10,219 bases of DNA from GCA-002862325 sp036339295 (GCA_036339295.1 JAYZBK010000080.1:1-10219), one strand, 5' to 3'; numbered from the stretch's first letter, positions 1 through 7,606 are shown. Notes: generated by a model not told the origin, from the letters alone. Program-made: numbers and translations.

Positions 1-953
1 CCGGCCCGGATCAGGAACGGGACTCCCGCCCATCGCCAGGAGTCGATGTGGACGCGGAGGGCGATGAAGGTCTCGGTGGTCGAGTCGTCCGCGACCCCTT
101 CGACATCGAGGTAGCCGCGATAGCGGCCACGGACCACGTCCTCCGGCCCGACCGGTCGCATCGCCGAGAACACCGCCCGCTGGGCGACGTGGAGATCCGC
201 GGGTCGCGCGGAGACCGGCGGGTCCATCGCGAGCAGGCCGACGATCTGCATGATGTGGTTCTGGACGACGTCCTTCAGGGCGCCGACCTTGTCGTAGAAC
301 GAGCCTCGATCGGCGACGTCGAAGGACTCCGCCATGGTGATCTGCACGCAGTCGATGTGCTCGTTGTTCCAGACCGGCTCGAACATCCGGTTGGCGAATC
401 GCCAGACCATGATGTTCTGGACCTGGTTCTTCCCCAGGTAGTGGTCGATGCGATAGAGCTGCTCGTCGTGGAGCATGGAGGAGAGCTTGCGATAGAGGCC
501 GCGGGCCGACTCGAGGTCGTGGCCGAACGGCTTCTCGACCACGACCCGGACGCCCTCGTGCTGGACGAGGCCCGCGTCGTGCAGTCCCTTCACCACCGTC
601 TCGAAGAGCGACGGCGGGATCTCGAGGTAGTAGAGCGGCCGCTCGGCCCCCTTCACCGCCTCCGCCACGGCCGAGTAGGTCTCGGGCTTCGTGTAGTCGC
701 CCTGCACGAACCGCATCCGGGCCGACATCGCCTTCCAGGTCCCCTCGTCCGGCGTGACGCCGGCCTCCTCGACGGCCTTGCGGGCGTGTTCTCGCAGCTC
801 GTCGTCGGACCACTCGCTGAAGGCGACGCCCACGATCGGCATGTCGAGAAGGCCCCGCTCGGCGAGGTGGTAGAGCGAGACGAACGTCATCTTCCGGGCG
901 AGGTCGCCCGAAGCGCCGAAGAGCACGATGGCATCCAATCTTCCTGCGGACAT
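1..953 (-). CDS. zwf: Glucose-6-phosphate dehydrogenase (3' part beyond window)
   Basis: Oxidises glucose-6-phosphate to 6-phosphogluconolactone with NAD(P)+, the cytoplasmic entry step of the oxidative pentose-phosphate and Entner-Doudoroff routes. I translated 317 residues from the minus strand; the remaining third or so lies left of position 1. The N-terminal Rossmann motif FGASGDLAR is at residues 12-20, the EKPFG substrate/cofactor motif at 140-144, and the family signature RIDHYLGK at 168-175, followed by NQVQNIMV, where most homologues have ETVQN. The catalytic-base histidine in QNH is residue 233. The ATG at 953-951 is chosen because a GGAGG (963-959) sits 5 bases upstream; an in-frame ATG at 972 lies before that site. 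It follows the esterase gene after 65 bases in the same orientation, so co-transcription with the transporter operon is possible but not shown. Family identity is near certain. Confidence 0.96.
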   Translation of the reverse strand, partial: MSAGRLDAIVLFGASGDLARKMTFVSLYHLAERGLLDMPIVGVAFSEWSDDELREHARKAVEEAGVTPDEGTWKAMSARMRFVQGDYTKPETYSAVAEAVKGAERPLYYLEIPPSLFETVVKGLHDAGLVQHEGVRVVVEKPFGHDLESARGLYRKLSSMLHDEQLYRIDHYLGKNQVQNIMVWRFANRMFEPVWNNEHIDCVQITMAESFDVADRGSFYDKVGALKDVVQNHIMQIVGLLAMDPPVSARPADLHVAQRAVFSAMRPVGPEDVVRGRYRGYLDVEGVADDSTTETFIALRVHIDSWRWAGVPFLIRA

Positions 954-1003
954 GGTCACCTCCGGTGGCATCGGAGACTACCACTCCCCGATCGGGCCGG
1001 AGG

Positions 1004-1018
1004 CCGACGAGGCGTCGG
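1004..1018 (-). terminator. Hairpin abutting the operon's last stop codon
   Basis: A perfect 6-base inverted repeat (CCGACG, 3-base loop, CGTCGG) starts on the base next to the esterase stop codon at 1021-1019. A second short palindrome, CCCGATCGGG, lies just beyond it at 987-996. There is no T-run on the minus strand after either element, so this is not a canonical intrinsic terminator. It could be a 3'-end stabilising stem, a weak terminator or chance in G+C-rich DNA. Confidence 0.25.
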
Positions 1019-1831
1019 TCACGGCCCGTCGAATCGCGGCTCGGTCTCGCGGCGCTGGGCGAACATCCACTCCATCAGCCCACCGGGGCCGTACGCCCAG
1101 CTCCAGGAGTCGTGGCCCATGCGCGGGATCTCCGTGTAGCCGACCCGCCCACCGGCGGCCCTGATCGCCTCGACCATCTCGCGCGACCGCTCCGGCAGCA
1201 CGACGTCGTCGGCACCGCCGTGGACGGCCCAGACCGGGGTCCGCCCCGCGGCGATCCGGCCGGCCGCGGTCACGTCACCGGCCCCGCAGATCGGGGCGGC
1301 GGCGGCGAAGAGATCGGGGCGATGCGCGAGCAGCGCCCACGAACCGAAGCCGCCCATCGAGAGCCCCGTCAGGTAGATGCGGCGCTCGTCGATCGCGGGA
1401 TCGGCCGCCAGTTCACGAACCCGTCGAAGGACCGCCGTCAACGGCGAGGGCATGCCGGCACCCGCGGTCGGGAGCAGCACGTCGTCCGCGTTCCGGTCGG
1501 CCTCGGACCACCACTCCCCCTGGGGACACTGCACCGCGATGACGACCGCGCGATGTCGTCGACCGAGGTGCGCCTCCCGTACCCATCGTTCGGGGAAGTG
1601 CCGCAGCTGGCGGCGATTGTCGTCACCCCGCTCGCCGGCCCCGTGGAGGAACACCACCAGCGGGACGGGATCGTCCGCGCCGATCCCCTCGGGATGGTGG
1701 ATCCGGTAGGGAAACGTGCGTCCGTCCGCGCCGGTCGCGGTCCCAGACTCGAAGCGGGCCTCCACCTCGGGCGGCGCGGCGACACCGGCCGCCATCCCGA
1801 GGAACGCGAACAATCCAAGCAGTCGTCGCAT
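1019..1831 (-). CDS. Exported alpha/beta-hydrolase, predicted peptidase/esterase
   Basis: A 270-residue serine hydrolase of the dienelactone hydrolase/prolyl-oligopeptidase-like group (the group annotated as predicted peptidase or PHB depolymerase-like esterase). The visible triad is Ser158 in GLSMGG (156-161), Asp208 or Asp209 in HGGADDVV (204-211) and His240 in MGHDSW. The oxyanion-hole loop HGAGERG is at 63-69. The N-terminus (MRRLLGLFAFLGMAAGVAA) is a plausible Sec signal peptide, giving a periplasmic or secreted enzyme. A GGAG lies 6 bases before the ATG. The gene starts 17 bases after the second permease stop codon and ends the transporter operon, which suggests a role in handling the same substrate, for example removing ester groups from a carbohydrate. 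The actual substrate cannot be read from the sequence. The fold and triad are secure; peptidase versus carbohydrate esterase is open. Confidence 0.85.
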   Translation of the reverse strand: MRRLLGLFAFLGMAAGVAAPPEVEARFESGTATGADGRTFPYRIHHPEGIGADDPVPLVVFLHGAGERGDDNRRQLRHFPERWVREAHLGRRHRAVVIAVQCPQGEWWSEADRNADDVLLPTAGAGMPSPLTAVLRRVRELAADPAIDERRIYLTGLSMGGFGSWALLAHRPDLFAAAAPICGAGDVTAAGRIAAGRTPVWAVHGGADDVVLPERSREMVEAIRAAGGRVGYTEIPRMGHDSWSWAYGPGGLMEWMFAQRRETEPRFDGP

Positions 1832-1848
1832 GTCGGTCTCCGGTCGGT

Positions 1849-2709
1849 TCAGCCCTTGCTTCCGGCGGTCGAGATCCCCTCGACGAACGTCCGCTGCATG
1901 AGCACGAAGAGGACGAGGACCGGGGCGACCATCACGGTCGTCGCGGCCATCAGCAGGTTCCAGGGTGTCTGCCCAAGCTTCGAGAGGTACAGCTGGAGGC
2001 CCAGGGCGAGCGTGAACTGGTCCCGGTGCGTGAGGAACACCAGCGGTCCGAGGAAGTCGTTCCAGACGAACATGAAGTGGAACAAGGCGACCACGAGGAG
2101 CGCCGGGATCGAGAGCGGGAGGATCACGTGGATGAAGTTCCTCACGTGGCCGCAGCCGTCGATCCGGCTCGCGTCGTCGAGTTCCCGCGGAATGGTCAGG
2201 AAGAACTGGCGAAGCAGGAAGATGCTGAACGCGTTCCCGAACCACGCGGGCACCCAGAGCGGCGCGAAGGTCCCGATCCAGCCGATCTCGCGGAACATCG
2301 TGAAGAGCGGGACCATCACCACCGGGAACGGGATCATCATCGTCGAGATCATCACGATGAACGCCGGCCCGCGCCCCCGCCATCGGACCCGGGAGAACCC
2401 GTAGGCGACGACGGCGCTGGAGATCGTGGTGCCCAGGACGCCCAGCAGCGCGATCCAGAGGGTGTTGCGGAGATAGAGCGGGAAGTCGGTGTTCTCGTCG
2501 GTCAGGACGTGCCCGAAGTTGTCGCGGACCCGTTCCCCGGTCGCGGCGACCCCGCCCTCCATGAAGGCGGCGTCCGGCTCGGGACCGCCGGTCGAGATCG
2601 AGACCATGTAGGCGATCGGCAGCAGCGCGGTGAGGGTCACCAGCACCAGCAGGACGTAGATCGTCGCCCGGCCGGGGAGGCTGCGATGGGAGTCGGTGCT
2701 CGGCGACAT
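1849..2709 (-). CDS. Sugar ABC transporter permease, MalG/UgpE-like
   Basis: A 286-residue inner-membrane permease of the CUT1 carbohydrate uptake family, the second of the two subunits forming the pore. A transmembrane segment at about residues 17-38 is followed by a periplasmic loop, then hydrophobic segments near 82-104, 116-137, 149-172, 199-216 and 252-272. That is the six-span pattern of MalG-like proteins. The conserved cytoplasmic EAA loop that docks on the ATPase is at 176-198, reading ELDDASRIDG then ending in VILP. A purine-rich GAGGAAG, overlapping the preceding stop codon, lies just before the ATG. Only 6 bases separate it from the first permease gene, so translation is probably coupled. 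Members of this family take up oligosaccharides; the exact sugar is inferred from the neighbouring glucanases, not from this protein. Confidence 0.95.
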   Translation of the reverse strand: MSPSTDSHRSLPGRATIYVLLVLVTLTALLPIAYMVSISTGGPEPDAAFMEGGVAATGERVRDNFGHVLTDENTDFPLYLRNTLWIALLGVLGTTISSAVVAYGFSRVRWRGRGPAFIVMISTMMIPFPVVMVPLFTMFREIGWIGTFAPLWVPAWFGNAFSIFLLRQFFLTIPRELDDASRIDGCGHVRNFIHVILPLSIPALLVVALFHFMFVWNDFLGPLVFLTHRDQFTLALGLQLYLSKLGQTPWNLLMAATTVMVAPVLVLFVLMQRTFVEGISTAGSKG

Positions 2710-2715
2710 GCTTCC

Positions 2716-3600
2716 TCAGGCCCCCCGGTAGTAGACGAGCTTGCGACCGGCGAGCAGGACGATGCCGGTCAGGAGGAGGATGATCGCGAACTGGAGGACG
2801 CCGAGCGCCGACGCGTACCCCATGTCGCCGAACTTGAAGGCGTTGTCGTACACGTACATCGAGTGGAAGTACGTGCTCCGCTCGGGTCCCTCCCCGGTGA
2901 GCAGCACCGGCACCGCGAAGACCTGGGCCGCGTTGATGATCCCGATGATCACGTTGAAGAGGATCACCGGGGAGATCATCGGCAGCACGACGTGCACGAA
3001 CCGCCCCCATCGACCGACGCCGTCGATCGAAGCCGCCTCGTGCAGCTGCTTCGGGACGTCGCGCAGCCCCGCCAGGTAGATCACGACCGCGGGACCCACC
3101 CCCCAGAGGCTGATGAGGAGCAGCGCGGTCATCGCCCAGAAACCGCTTCCGAACCAGTTGGGGCCCCGGACCCCGGCCCAGCCGAGCGCCCCTTCGATGA
3201 TCCGGTTCGCGATGCCGACGTCGGGGTCGTAGCCGAGCTTGAAGATCACGGCCAGCGCGACGAGCGGGAGGACGGACGGAGCGAAGACCGCGGCCCGCCA
3301 GAACGACTGGAACCGCACCGGATTCGAGAGCAGCACCGCGAGCGTGATCGAGAGCACGGTGCCGATGACGATCGAGAGCACCCCGAAGACGGCGGTGTTC
3401 CAGAGCACGGTCCCGAGGATCGGGTCGGAGGCCATCCGGGCGTAGTTGTCGACGCCGACCGGGATCGGCGGCTCGAGCAGGGTGTAGTCGGTGAAGCCGT
3501 ACCAGAGCGCCAGCGACACGGGGAGGACCGTGAAGAAGCAGAAACCCAGCACCCACGGCCCGATCCAGAGCAGGCCGGTCGCGGTCGAGTCGTGACGCAT
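2716..3600 (-). CDS. Sugar ABC transporter permease, MalF/UgpA-like
   Basis: A 294-residue permease that pairs with the MalG-like subunit in the inner membrane. The N-terminal segment LLWIGPWVLGFCFFTVLPV (10-28) is typical of UgpA/LacF-type proteins, and further spans lie near 68-91, 104-120, 155-177, 207-230 and 266-284. The EAA loop is at 188-207 (EAASIDGVGRWGR then VVLP), matching the CUT1 consensus closely. The reading frame is open back to position 3627, but I place the start at 3600 because that ATG overlaps the solute-binding protein stop codon as TGATG and has a GGAGGG 7 bases upstream. The protein then also begins with the usual short cytoplasmic tail. The shared base implies translational coupling to the binding protein. 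Confidence 0.95.
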   Translation of the reverse strand: MRHDSTATGLLWIGPWVLGFCFFTVLPVSLALWYGFTDYTLLEPPIPVGVDNYARMASDPILGTVLWNTAVFGVLSIVIGTVLSITLAVLLSNPVRFQSFWRAAVFAPSVLPLVALAVIFKLGYDPDVGIANRIIEGALGWAGVRGPNWFGSGFWAMTALLLISLWGVGPAVVIYLAGLRDVPKQLHEAASIDGVGRWGRFVHVVLPMISPVILFNVIIGIINAAQVFAVPVLLTGEGPERSTYFHSMYVYDNAFKFGDMGYASALGVLQFAIILLLTGIVLLAGRKLVYYRGA

Positions 3601-5006
3601 CAGCCGCCCTCCACGAGGTCGAGCCACGGATCACGCTGGTTCCGCCGTGATCGCCGGGCGGCGGCCCGGGCGAGGATCGCATCGACCTCGCGCTGGGCGT
3701 CCTCCAGCGGCACCCGCGCGGAGTCGCTTCGAAGGTTCCAGATCGTGTCGAGCGCCGAGCCGAGGGCGAGCCCGAACTCGTCCCAGCCGCTGATCCACGG
3801 GGTGGTGTAGGCGTTGGGGCTCTGGAGGAGCTTCTCGTGCGCCTCGACCGCGAGGTTCCGGTGCGACTTCCGGAACGCCTCCGAGCTCGACGCCAGCGGC
3901 GACGGCTTCGCATGCCCCGAGCAGAGGAGCTCCATGTTCTCCGGTCGCTGGGTGAAGGCGATGAACTCCAGCGACGCCTCGGGATGGCGGGCACCCCTCG
4001 GGATCACGAGGATGTCGGTCTCGATCGGCCCGAAGGGCGGCTCGTCCTCGAGGCCCTCCGCGACGGGGAAGAAGGTCGCGCCGTAGTCGAAGACCTCCTC
4101 GCCCTCGTCGGTCGCCATGAACATCGGAAGCCACGGTCCCTGGATCGTCGACGCGAGCCGGCCGTCGAAGAAGTTGCTGTAGGGCGTCGGGTTGTCGACC
4201 GGGGCACCCTGGAACGCCCGCAGGCGGTCGAGGCCCCAGCGTCGCGGGAACGACTGGAACCAGTCGTACGCGGCGATGTTCCGATCCGAGTCGAGCAGGG
4301 CCCGCCCGGTCCGTTCGTCGTACAGGCTGCCGCCCCAGAATCCACCCCAGCACCAGCTCCACCAACCGGGATCGCTGGGCAGGAAGCCGGCTCGTTCGAC
4401 GTCCCCGTTGGCGTCGAACTTCGTCGTCGCGGCGATGAGCTCGTCGAACTCGGGGATCGTCCTCGGCGGCTTGTCCGGATCCCAGCCGCACTCCCGGAGG
4501 ATCCGACGGTTGTAGTAGAGGAGGATCGAGCTCGGGGTGCTCGGCGCCGCGAGCTGGGATCCCCGTCGGAAGACGAGCGGCCGGACGGCCTCCGCGTAGC
4601 TCGACTCGTCGATGCCGAAGCCCCGGAGCTCGTCGAGCGGCTGGATCGCGCCGCACTGGTCGAAGAACGGCAGGTTCCGGTTCCAGAGGCCGAGGACGTC
4701 CGGCGGATCCCCCGCGGCGATCGCGAGCTTCGCCTTCTGGTCGATGCCCCCCATCGTCAGGTAGTTGACGAGGATGCGATCCTGGCTCTCGTTGAAGCGA
4801 TCGACGACCGCCTGCATCGCGTCGGCCTCGTGTCCGGTCCACTTCTCCCAGTAGTCGAGCCGGATGCGATCACCGGCCGAAGCTCGACGTGGACGCGGTC
4901 CGAACACCGCGTAGCCGACCGCCGCGGCACCGATGCCGCCGAGCGCGACTCGGCGCGTCACTTCGCTCGCCGGGCGACCAACGTTCTCTGGGGCGGGGTC
5001 CGTCAT
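3600..5006 (-). CDS. Extracellular sugar-binding protein, ABC family 1
   Basis: The periplasmic receptor that delivers sugar to the two permeases; 468 residues from the chosen start, normal for family 1 (MalE/UgpB-like) binding proteins. After the leader, IRLDYWEKWTGHEADAMQAV (48-67), then FNES, AKLAIAAGDPPDVLGLW and AIQPLDEL are the family's N-lobe pattern. The leader has TRRVALGG (17-24), a twin-arginine-like motif, then a hydrophobic stretch and a candidate ASA cleavage site at 42-44; there is no lipobox cysteine, so it should be soluble rather than a lipoprotein. The charged PRPRR just before the cleavage site is unusual. The start is uncertain: ATGs at 5039 and 5075 are also in frame, and none has a good Shine-Dalgarno, but 5006 gives the most normal Tat leader. 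It is first in its operon and shares its stop codon with the permease start. Confidence 0.93.
   Translation of the reverse strand: MTDPAPENVGRPASEVTRRVALGGIGAAAVGYAVFGPRPRRASAGDRIRLDYWEKWTGHEADAMQAVVDRFNESQDRILVNYLTMGGIDQKAKLAIAAGDPPDVLGLWNRNLPFFDQCGAIQPLDELRGFGIDESSYAEAVRPLVFRRGSQLAAPSTPSSILLYYNRRILRECGWDPDKPPRTIPEFDELIAATTKFDANGDVERAGFLPSDPGWWSWCWGGFWGGSLYDERTGRALLDSDRNIAAYDWFQSFPRRWGLDRLRAFQGAPVDNPTPYSNFFDGRLASTIQGPWLPMFMATDEGEEVFDYGATFFPVAEGLEDEPPFGPIETDILVIPRGARHPEASLEFIAFTQRPENMELLCSGHAKPSPLASSSEAFRKSHRNLAVEAHEKLLQSPNAYTTPWISGWDEFGLALGSALDTIWNLRSDSARVPLEDAQREVDAILARAAARRSRRNQRDPWLDLVEGG
3607..3612 (-). promoter_or_regulatory. Ribosome binding site deciding the MalF-like start
   Basis: GGAGGG on the minus strand, inside the last codons of the solute-binding protein gene and 7 bases before the ATG at 3600. 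It supports that start over the longer in-frame one at 3627, which it lies downstream of, and fits reinitiation at the TGATG overlap. Confidence 0.7.
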
Positions 5007-5056
5007 GGGCGTGCGACATGGTAGTCGACCCTCTCCCATCGGCGTGTCTTCCGTCG

Positions 5057-5062
5057 TACACT
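5057..5062 (+). promoter_or_regulatory. Candidate -10 element for a leaderless ATPase transcript
   Basis: TACACT fits the extended bacterial pattern TANNNT and ends 6 bases before the ATG at 5069, so transcription would begin at or next to the start codon. No Shine-Dalgarno precedes that ATG, as expected for leaderless mRNA. I see no convincing -35 box at the usual spacing. The whole divergent gap (5007-5068) is 62 bases and must also serve the binding-protein operon. A TACCAT on the minus strand (5018-5023), 11 bases before the ATG at 5006, is a weaker candidate for that direction. Confidence 0.35.
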
Positions 5063-5068
5063 CGCGGC

Positions 5069-6148
5069 ATGGCACGCGTCAGACTCTCGAACGTCGACAA
5101 GACCTATCCCGGCGGCACGCGAGCGGTCAAGGACTGCTCCCTGGAGATCTCGGACGGGGAGTTCCTCGTCCTCGTCGGGCCCTCCGGATGCGGGAAGAGC
5201 ACGCTTCTCCGCATGGTGGCCGGCCTCGAGGAGATCACTGGTGGCACGATCGAGATCGGCGAGCGCGTGGTCAACGACGTACCGCCGAAGGATCGCGACA
5301 TCGCCATGGTTTTCCAGAACTATGCGCTCTACCCGCACAAGTCGGCCCGGGCGAACCTCGAATTCGCCCTGAAGCTGCGGCGGGTCCCGAAGGCCGAACG
5401 CGACCGACGGGTCGCGGACGCCGCCCGGATCCTCGGGATCGAGCCCCTGCTCGATCGGAAGCCCGGCAAGATGTCGGGCGGCCAGCAGCAGCGGGTGGCC
5501 CTCGGCCGGGCCCTCGTCCGGGAGCCCGCCGTCTTCCTGTTCGACGAGCCTCTCTCGAACCTCGACGCGAAGCTCCGGCACCAGACGAGGGGCGAGCTGA
5601 AGGAACTCCACGCCCGCGTGGCGACCACGAGCATCTACGTCACCCACGACCAGGAGGAGGCGATGACGCTCGGCGATCGCGTGGTCGTCATGAAGGACGG
5701 GGTGATCCAGCAGGTCGGTCCCCCGCTCGAGGTGTACCGACGACCGGCCAACCGATTCGTCGCGACCTTCATCGGGGCCCCCGCCATGAACCTGGTCGAC
5801 GCGGTCGTCGGCGAGGACGGCCGATCGCTTCGACTCCCCGGCGGCGGCGGACTGCCCGTCGACGCCTCCCTGACCCCGGGCACGTCCGTGGTCGCGGGCA
5901 TCCGGCCCCAGCACCTGGTCGAGGCCCCCGACGGGATGGAGTGCCGGGTCCGCGTCTGCGAGCCCCTCGGCGACGAGACCGACGTCATGCTCGACGGACC
6001 GGACGGCATCCAGCTCACCGCGCGACTTCGACTCGCGAGCGTGCCGACCACCGGATCGACCATGCGACTCGGCGCCTCCGCCGGCGACGTCCACGTCTTC
6101 GACGCGAGCTCGGGGATCCGCCTCGAGGCCGCGGTCGCCAACGCCTGA
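5069..6148 (+). CDS. Sugar ABC transporter ATPase, MalK/UgpC/MsmK-like
   Basis: The 359-residue nucleotide-binding subunit that powers a CUT1 sugar importer from the cytoplasmic face of the membrane. Walker A GPSGCGKST is at 37-45, the Q-loop VFQNYALYPH at 81-90, the signature MSGGQQQR at 135-142, Walker B VFLFDE at 155-160, the D-loop SNLD at 163-166 and the switch histidine at 193 in VTHDQEEAM. FIGAPAMNLV (234-243) and GIRPQHL (277-283) mark the C-terminal regulatory TOBE-type domain typical of MalK/UgpC rather than other ABC families. The frame is open upstream to 4889, but MARVRLSNVDKTYPGG is the standard family N-terminus, so 5069 is chosen. It is transcribed divergently from the permease operon, presumably to serve it, and perhaps other sugar importers as well, as MsmX-type ATPases do. 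It ends 15 bases before the convergent beta-glucosidase. Confidence 0.96.
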   Translation: MARVRLSNVDKTYPGGTRAVKDCSLEISDGEFLVLVGPSGCGKSTLLRMVAGLEEITGGTIEIGERVVNDVPPKDRDIAMVFQNYALYPHKSARANLEFALKLRRVPKAERDRRVADAARILGIEPLLDRKPGKMSGGQQQRVALGRALVREPAVFLFDEPLSNLDAKLRHQTRGELKELHARVATTSIYVTHDQEEAMTLGDRVVVMKDGVIQQVGPPLEVYRRPANRFVATFIGAPAMNLVDAVVGEDGRSLRLPGGGGLPVDASLTPGTSVVAGIRPQHLVEAPDGMECRVRVCEPLGDETDVMLDGPDGIQLTARLRLASVPTTGSTMRLGASAGDVHVFDASSGIRLEAAVANA

Positions 6149-6163
6149 CCACGCCCCCCGGCC

Positions 6164-7525
6164 TCAGTCGATCGACGCCCCGTTGGTGCGGATCACCTCC
6201 GCGTACCAGCGGGCGCTGTCCTTGACCGTCCGGACCTGCGTCTCGTAGTCGACGTGCACCAGCCCGAAGCGACGGGTGTAGCCCATCGCCCACTCGAAGT
6301 TGTCGAGGATCGACCAGTGGAAGTAGCCGCGGACGTCGGCGCCGTCCTCGATCGCCTTCGAGAGCTGCTCGAGGTACCGGGCGGTGAAGTCGATCCGATT
6401 GACGTCGTGCACGCCGCCGTCGCGCGACACCCAGTCCATGCTGGCGAGTCCGTTCTCGGTGATGAAGACCGGCAGCCCGTACCGCTCGTGGATGAAGAAC
6501 GGCCCCCAACGAAGCGCCTCCGGCACCACCGGCCAGTCGAAGTGCGTGATCGGGCCGCCGACCGGATGCGGGACGCCTTCCGGCCGACCGTCGGCTCCCG
6601 CGCGGACGCGTCCCCCCTGGTAGATGTTGAGCCCGAGGAAGTCGATCGGCTCGTGCATCTCGGCGAGGTCCGACTCGACGTCGAGACCCTCCGCATCGGC
6701 GCCGTAGAGCTCGAGCCCGTGCACGGGATACCGGCCGAGGCAGACCGGATCGAGCCACCAGGCGTTGTTGAAGTGATGCGCCGGATCGATGTCGTTGGTC
6801 GACTCCCGGGCGGCGGCGATCGTCTCCGGCCGATCGTCGACCGGGCACGACGCGCAGCCGACGACGGTGTAGCCGATGCGACACGGCCCGGGACTCGACG
6901 CCCGGATCGCCCTCGTCGCGTGGCCGTGGGCACGCATCGTGTTGTGTCCGGCGACGAGCCGATCGCGAAGCGGCAGCTTCAACCCCGGCGCGTGGATCCC
7001 GTCCGCGTGGCCGTGCTGGATGTAGACCTGCGGTTCGTTGAGCGTGATCCAGTCGTGCACGCGGTCCCCGAGGCGGGCCGCGACGACGGCCGCGAACTCG
7101 CCCATCCACGCGGCGCTCTCGCGATCCAGCCAGCCCCCTCGCTCGAAGAGGGTCGACGGCATGTCCCAGTGGAAGAGGGTCGCCCACGGCCGGATGCCGG
7201 CCTCCAGCAGGCGATCGACCAGTCGGTCGTAGAAGTCGAGCCCGGCCTCGTTCACCCGCCCGATCCCCTCCGGGAGGATCCTCGGCCAGGCGATCGAGAG
7301 TCGGTAGGCGTGCACGCCGAGCGATCGCATGATCTCGACGTCCTCGCCGAACCGGTGGTAGTGGTCGCAGGCGATCTTGCCGGTGTCCCCCTGGGCGACC
7401 GCGCCCTCCCGATCGCAGAAGTCGTCCCAGACGCTCCGACCGCGGCCGTCCTGGTCGAAAGCTCCCTCGATCTGGTACGCCGCGGCGGCGACGCCCCACG
7501 CAAAGCTTTCCGGAAACTCCTTCAT
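6164..7525 (-). CDS. GH1 beta-glucosidase, cytoplasmic
   Basis: A 453-residue family 1 glycoside hydrolase that retains configuration and releases terminal beta-linked glucose (some members prefer galactose or fucose). The N-terminal signature FAWGVAAAAYQIEGAF is at 8-23. The acid/base is Glu164 in TLNEP (161-165) and the nucleophile is Glu357 in FITENG (354-359). Subsite -1 residues also visible are Gln18, His119-Trp120 in FHWD, Asn163, Tyr302 and Trp404, with the sugar-binding NFEW at 409-412. The length is normal for a complete single-domain enzyme. There is no signal peptide, so it acts on imported oligosaccharides. AAGGGAG (7540-7534) lies 8 bases before the ATG. It is divergent from the GH16 gene and next to the ABC ATPase, which fits degradation of beta-1,3-gluco-oligosaccharides after uptake. 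Confidence 0.96.
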   Translation of the reverse strand: MKEFPESFAWGVAAAAYQIEGAFDQDGRGRSVWDDFCDREGAVAQGDTGKIACDHYHRFGEDVEIMRSLGVHAYRLSIAWPRILPEGIGRVNEAGLDFYDRLVDRLLEAGIRPWATLFHWDMPSTLFERGGWLDRESAAWMGEFAAVVAARLGDRVHDWITLNEPQVYIQHGHADGIHAPGLKLPLRDRLVAGHNTMRAHGHATRAIRASSPGPCRIGYTVVGCASCPVDDRPETIAAARESTNDIDPAHHFNNAWWLDPVCLGRYPVHGLELYGADAEGLDVESDLAEMHEPIDFLGLNIYQGGRVRAGADGRPEGVPHPVGGPITHFDWPVVPEALRWGPFFIHERYGLPVFITENGLASMDWVSRDGGVHDVNRIDFTARYLEQLSKAIEDGADVRGYFHWSILDNFEWAMGYTRRFGLVHVDYETQVRTVKDSARWYAEVIRTNGASID

Positions 7526-7606
7526 CGTGCCGACTCCCTTGGGTGAGCGAGGAGCGTAGCAACTCGGTCGGCTAGCATTCGCCATTCCCCCCACGGAGCG
7601 ACCACC
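7526..7606. promoter_or_regulatory. Divergent promoter region between GH1 and GH16 genes
   Basis: This 81-base gap must hold the 5' signals for both glycoside hydrolases. Each gene has a Shine-Dalgarno here: AAGGGAG (7540-7534, minus) for GH1 and GGAG (7595-7598, plus) for GH16, each 8 bases from its ATG. Possible -10 elements are TAGCAT (7573-7578, plus) and TACGCT (7558-7553, minus), but neither has a clear -35 box. I found no LacI-type or other strong palindromic operator; GCTAGC at 7571-7576 is the only short perfect one. Confidence 0.4.

Noticed and set aside
48..1139. Plus-strand open frame opposite zwf
   Set aside because: It is the mirror of a real zwf frame carrying the full active-site signature.
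2026..3810. Long plus-strand open frame opposite the permeases
   Set aside because: Composition is dominated by Asp, Glu, Arg and His with no motifs; it is antisense to two well-recognised permease genes.
1019..3994. A minus-strand open frame of 991 codons ending in the esterase
   Set aside because: Residues before the ATG at 1831 read the permease and binding-protein genes in the wrong frame and are Arg/Pro/Ala-rich nonsense; only the last 270 residues are a gene.
6149..6176. Bidirectional terminator between the ATPase and GH1 genes
   Set aside because: The 15-base gap has no stem-loop or T-run; the only palindrome, GTCGATCGAC at 6167-6176, lies in the GH1 coding end and is of a kind common throughout this DNA.
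7529..7572. Inverted repeat GCCGAC-N32-GTCGGC in the GH1/GH16 divergent gap
   Set aside because: Arms of 6 bases 32 apart are expected by chance in DNA this rich in G+C, and one arm overlaps a ribosome-binding region; no further symmetry supports an operator.
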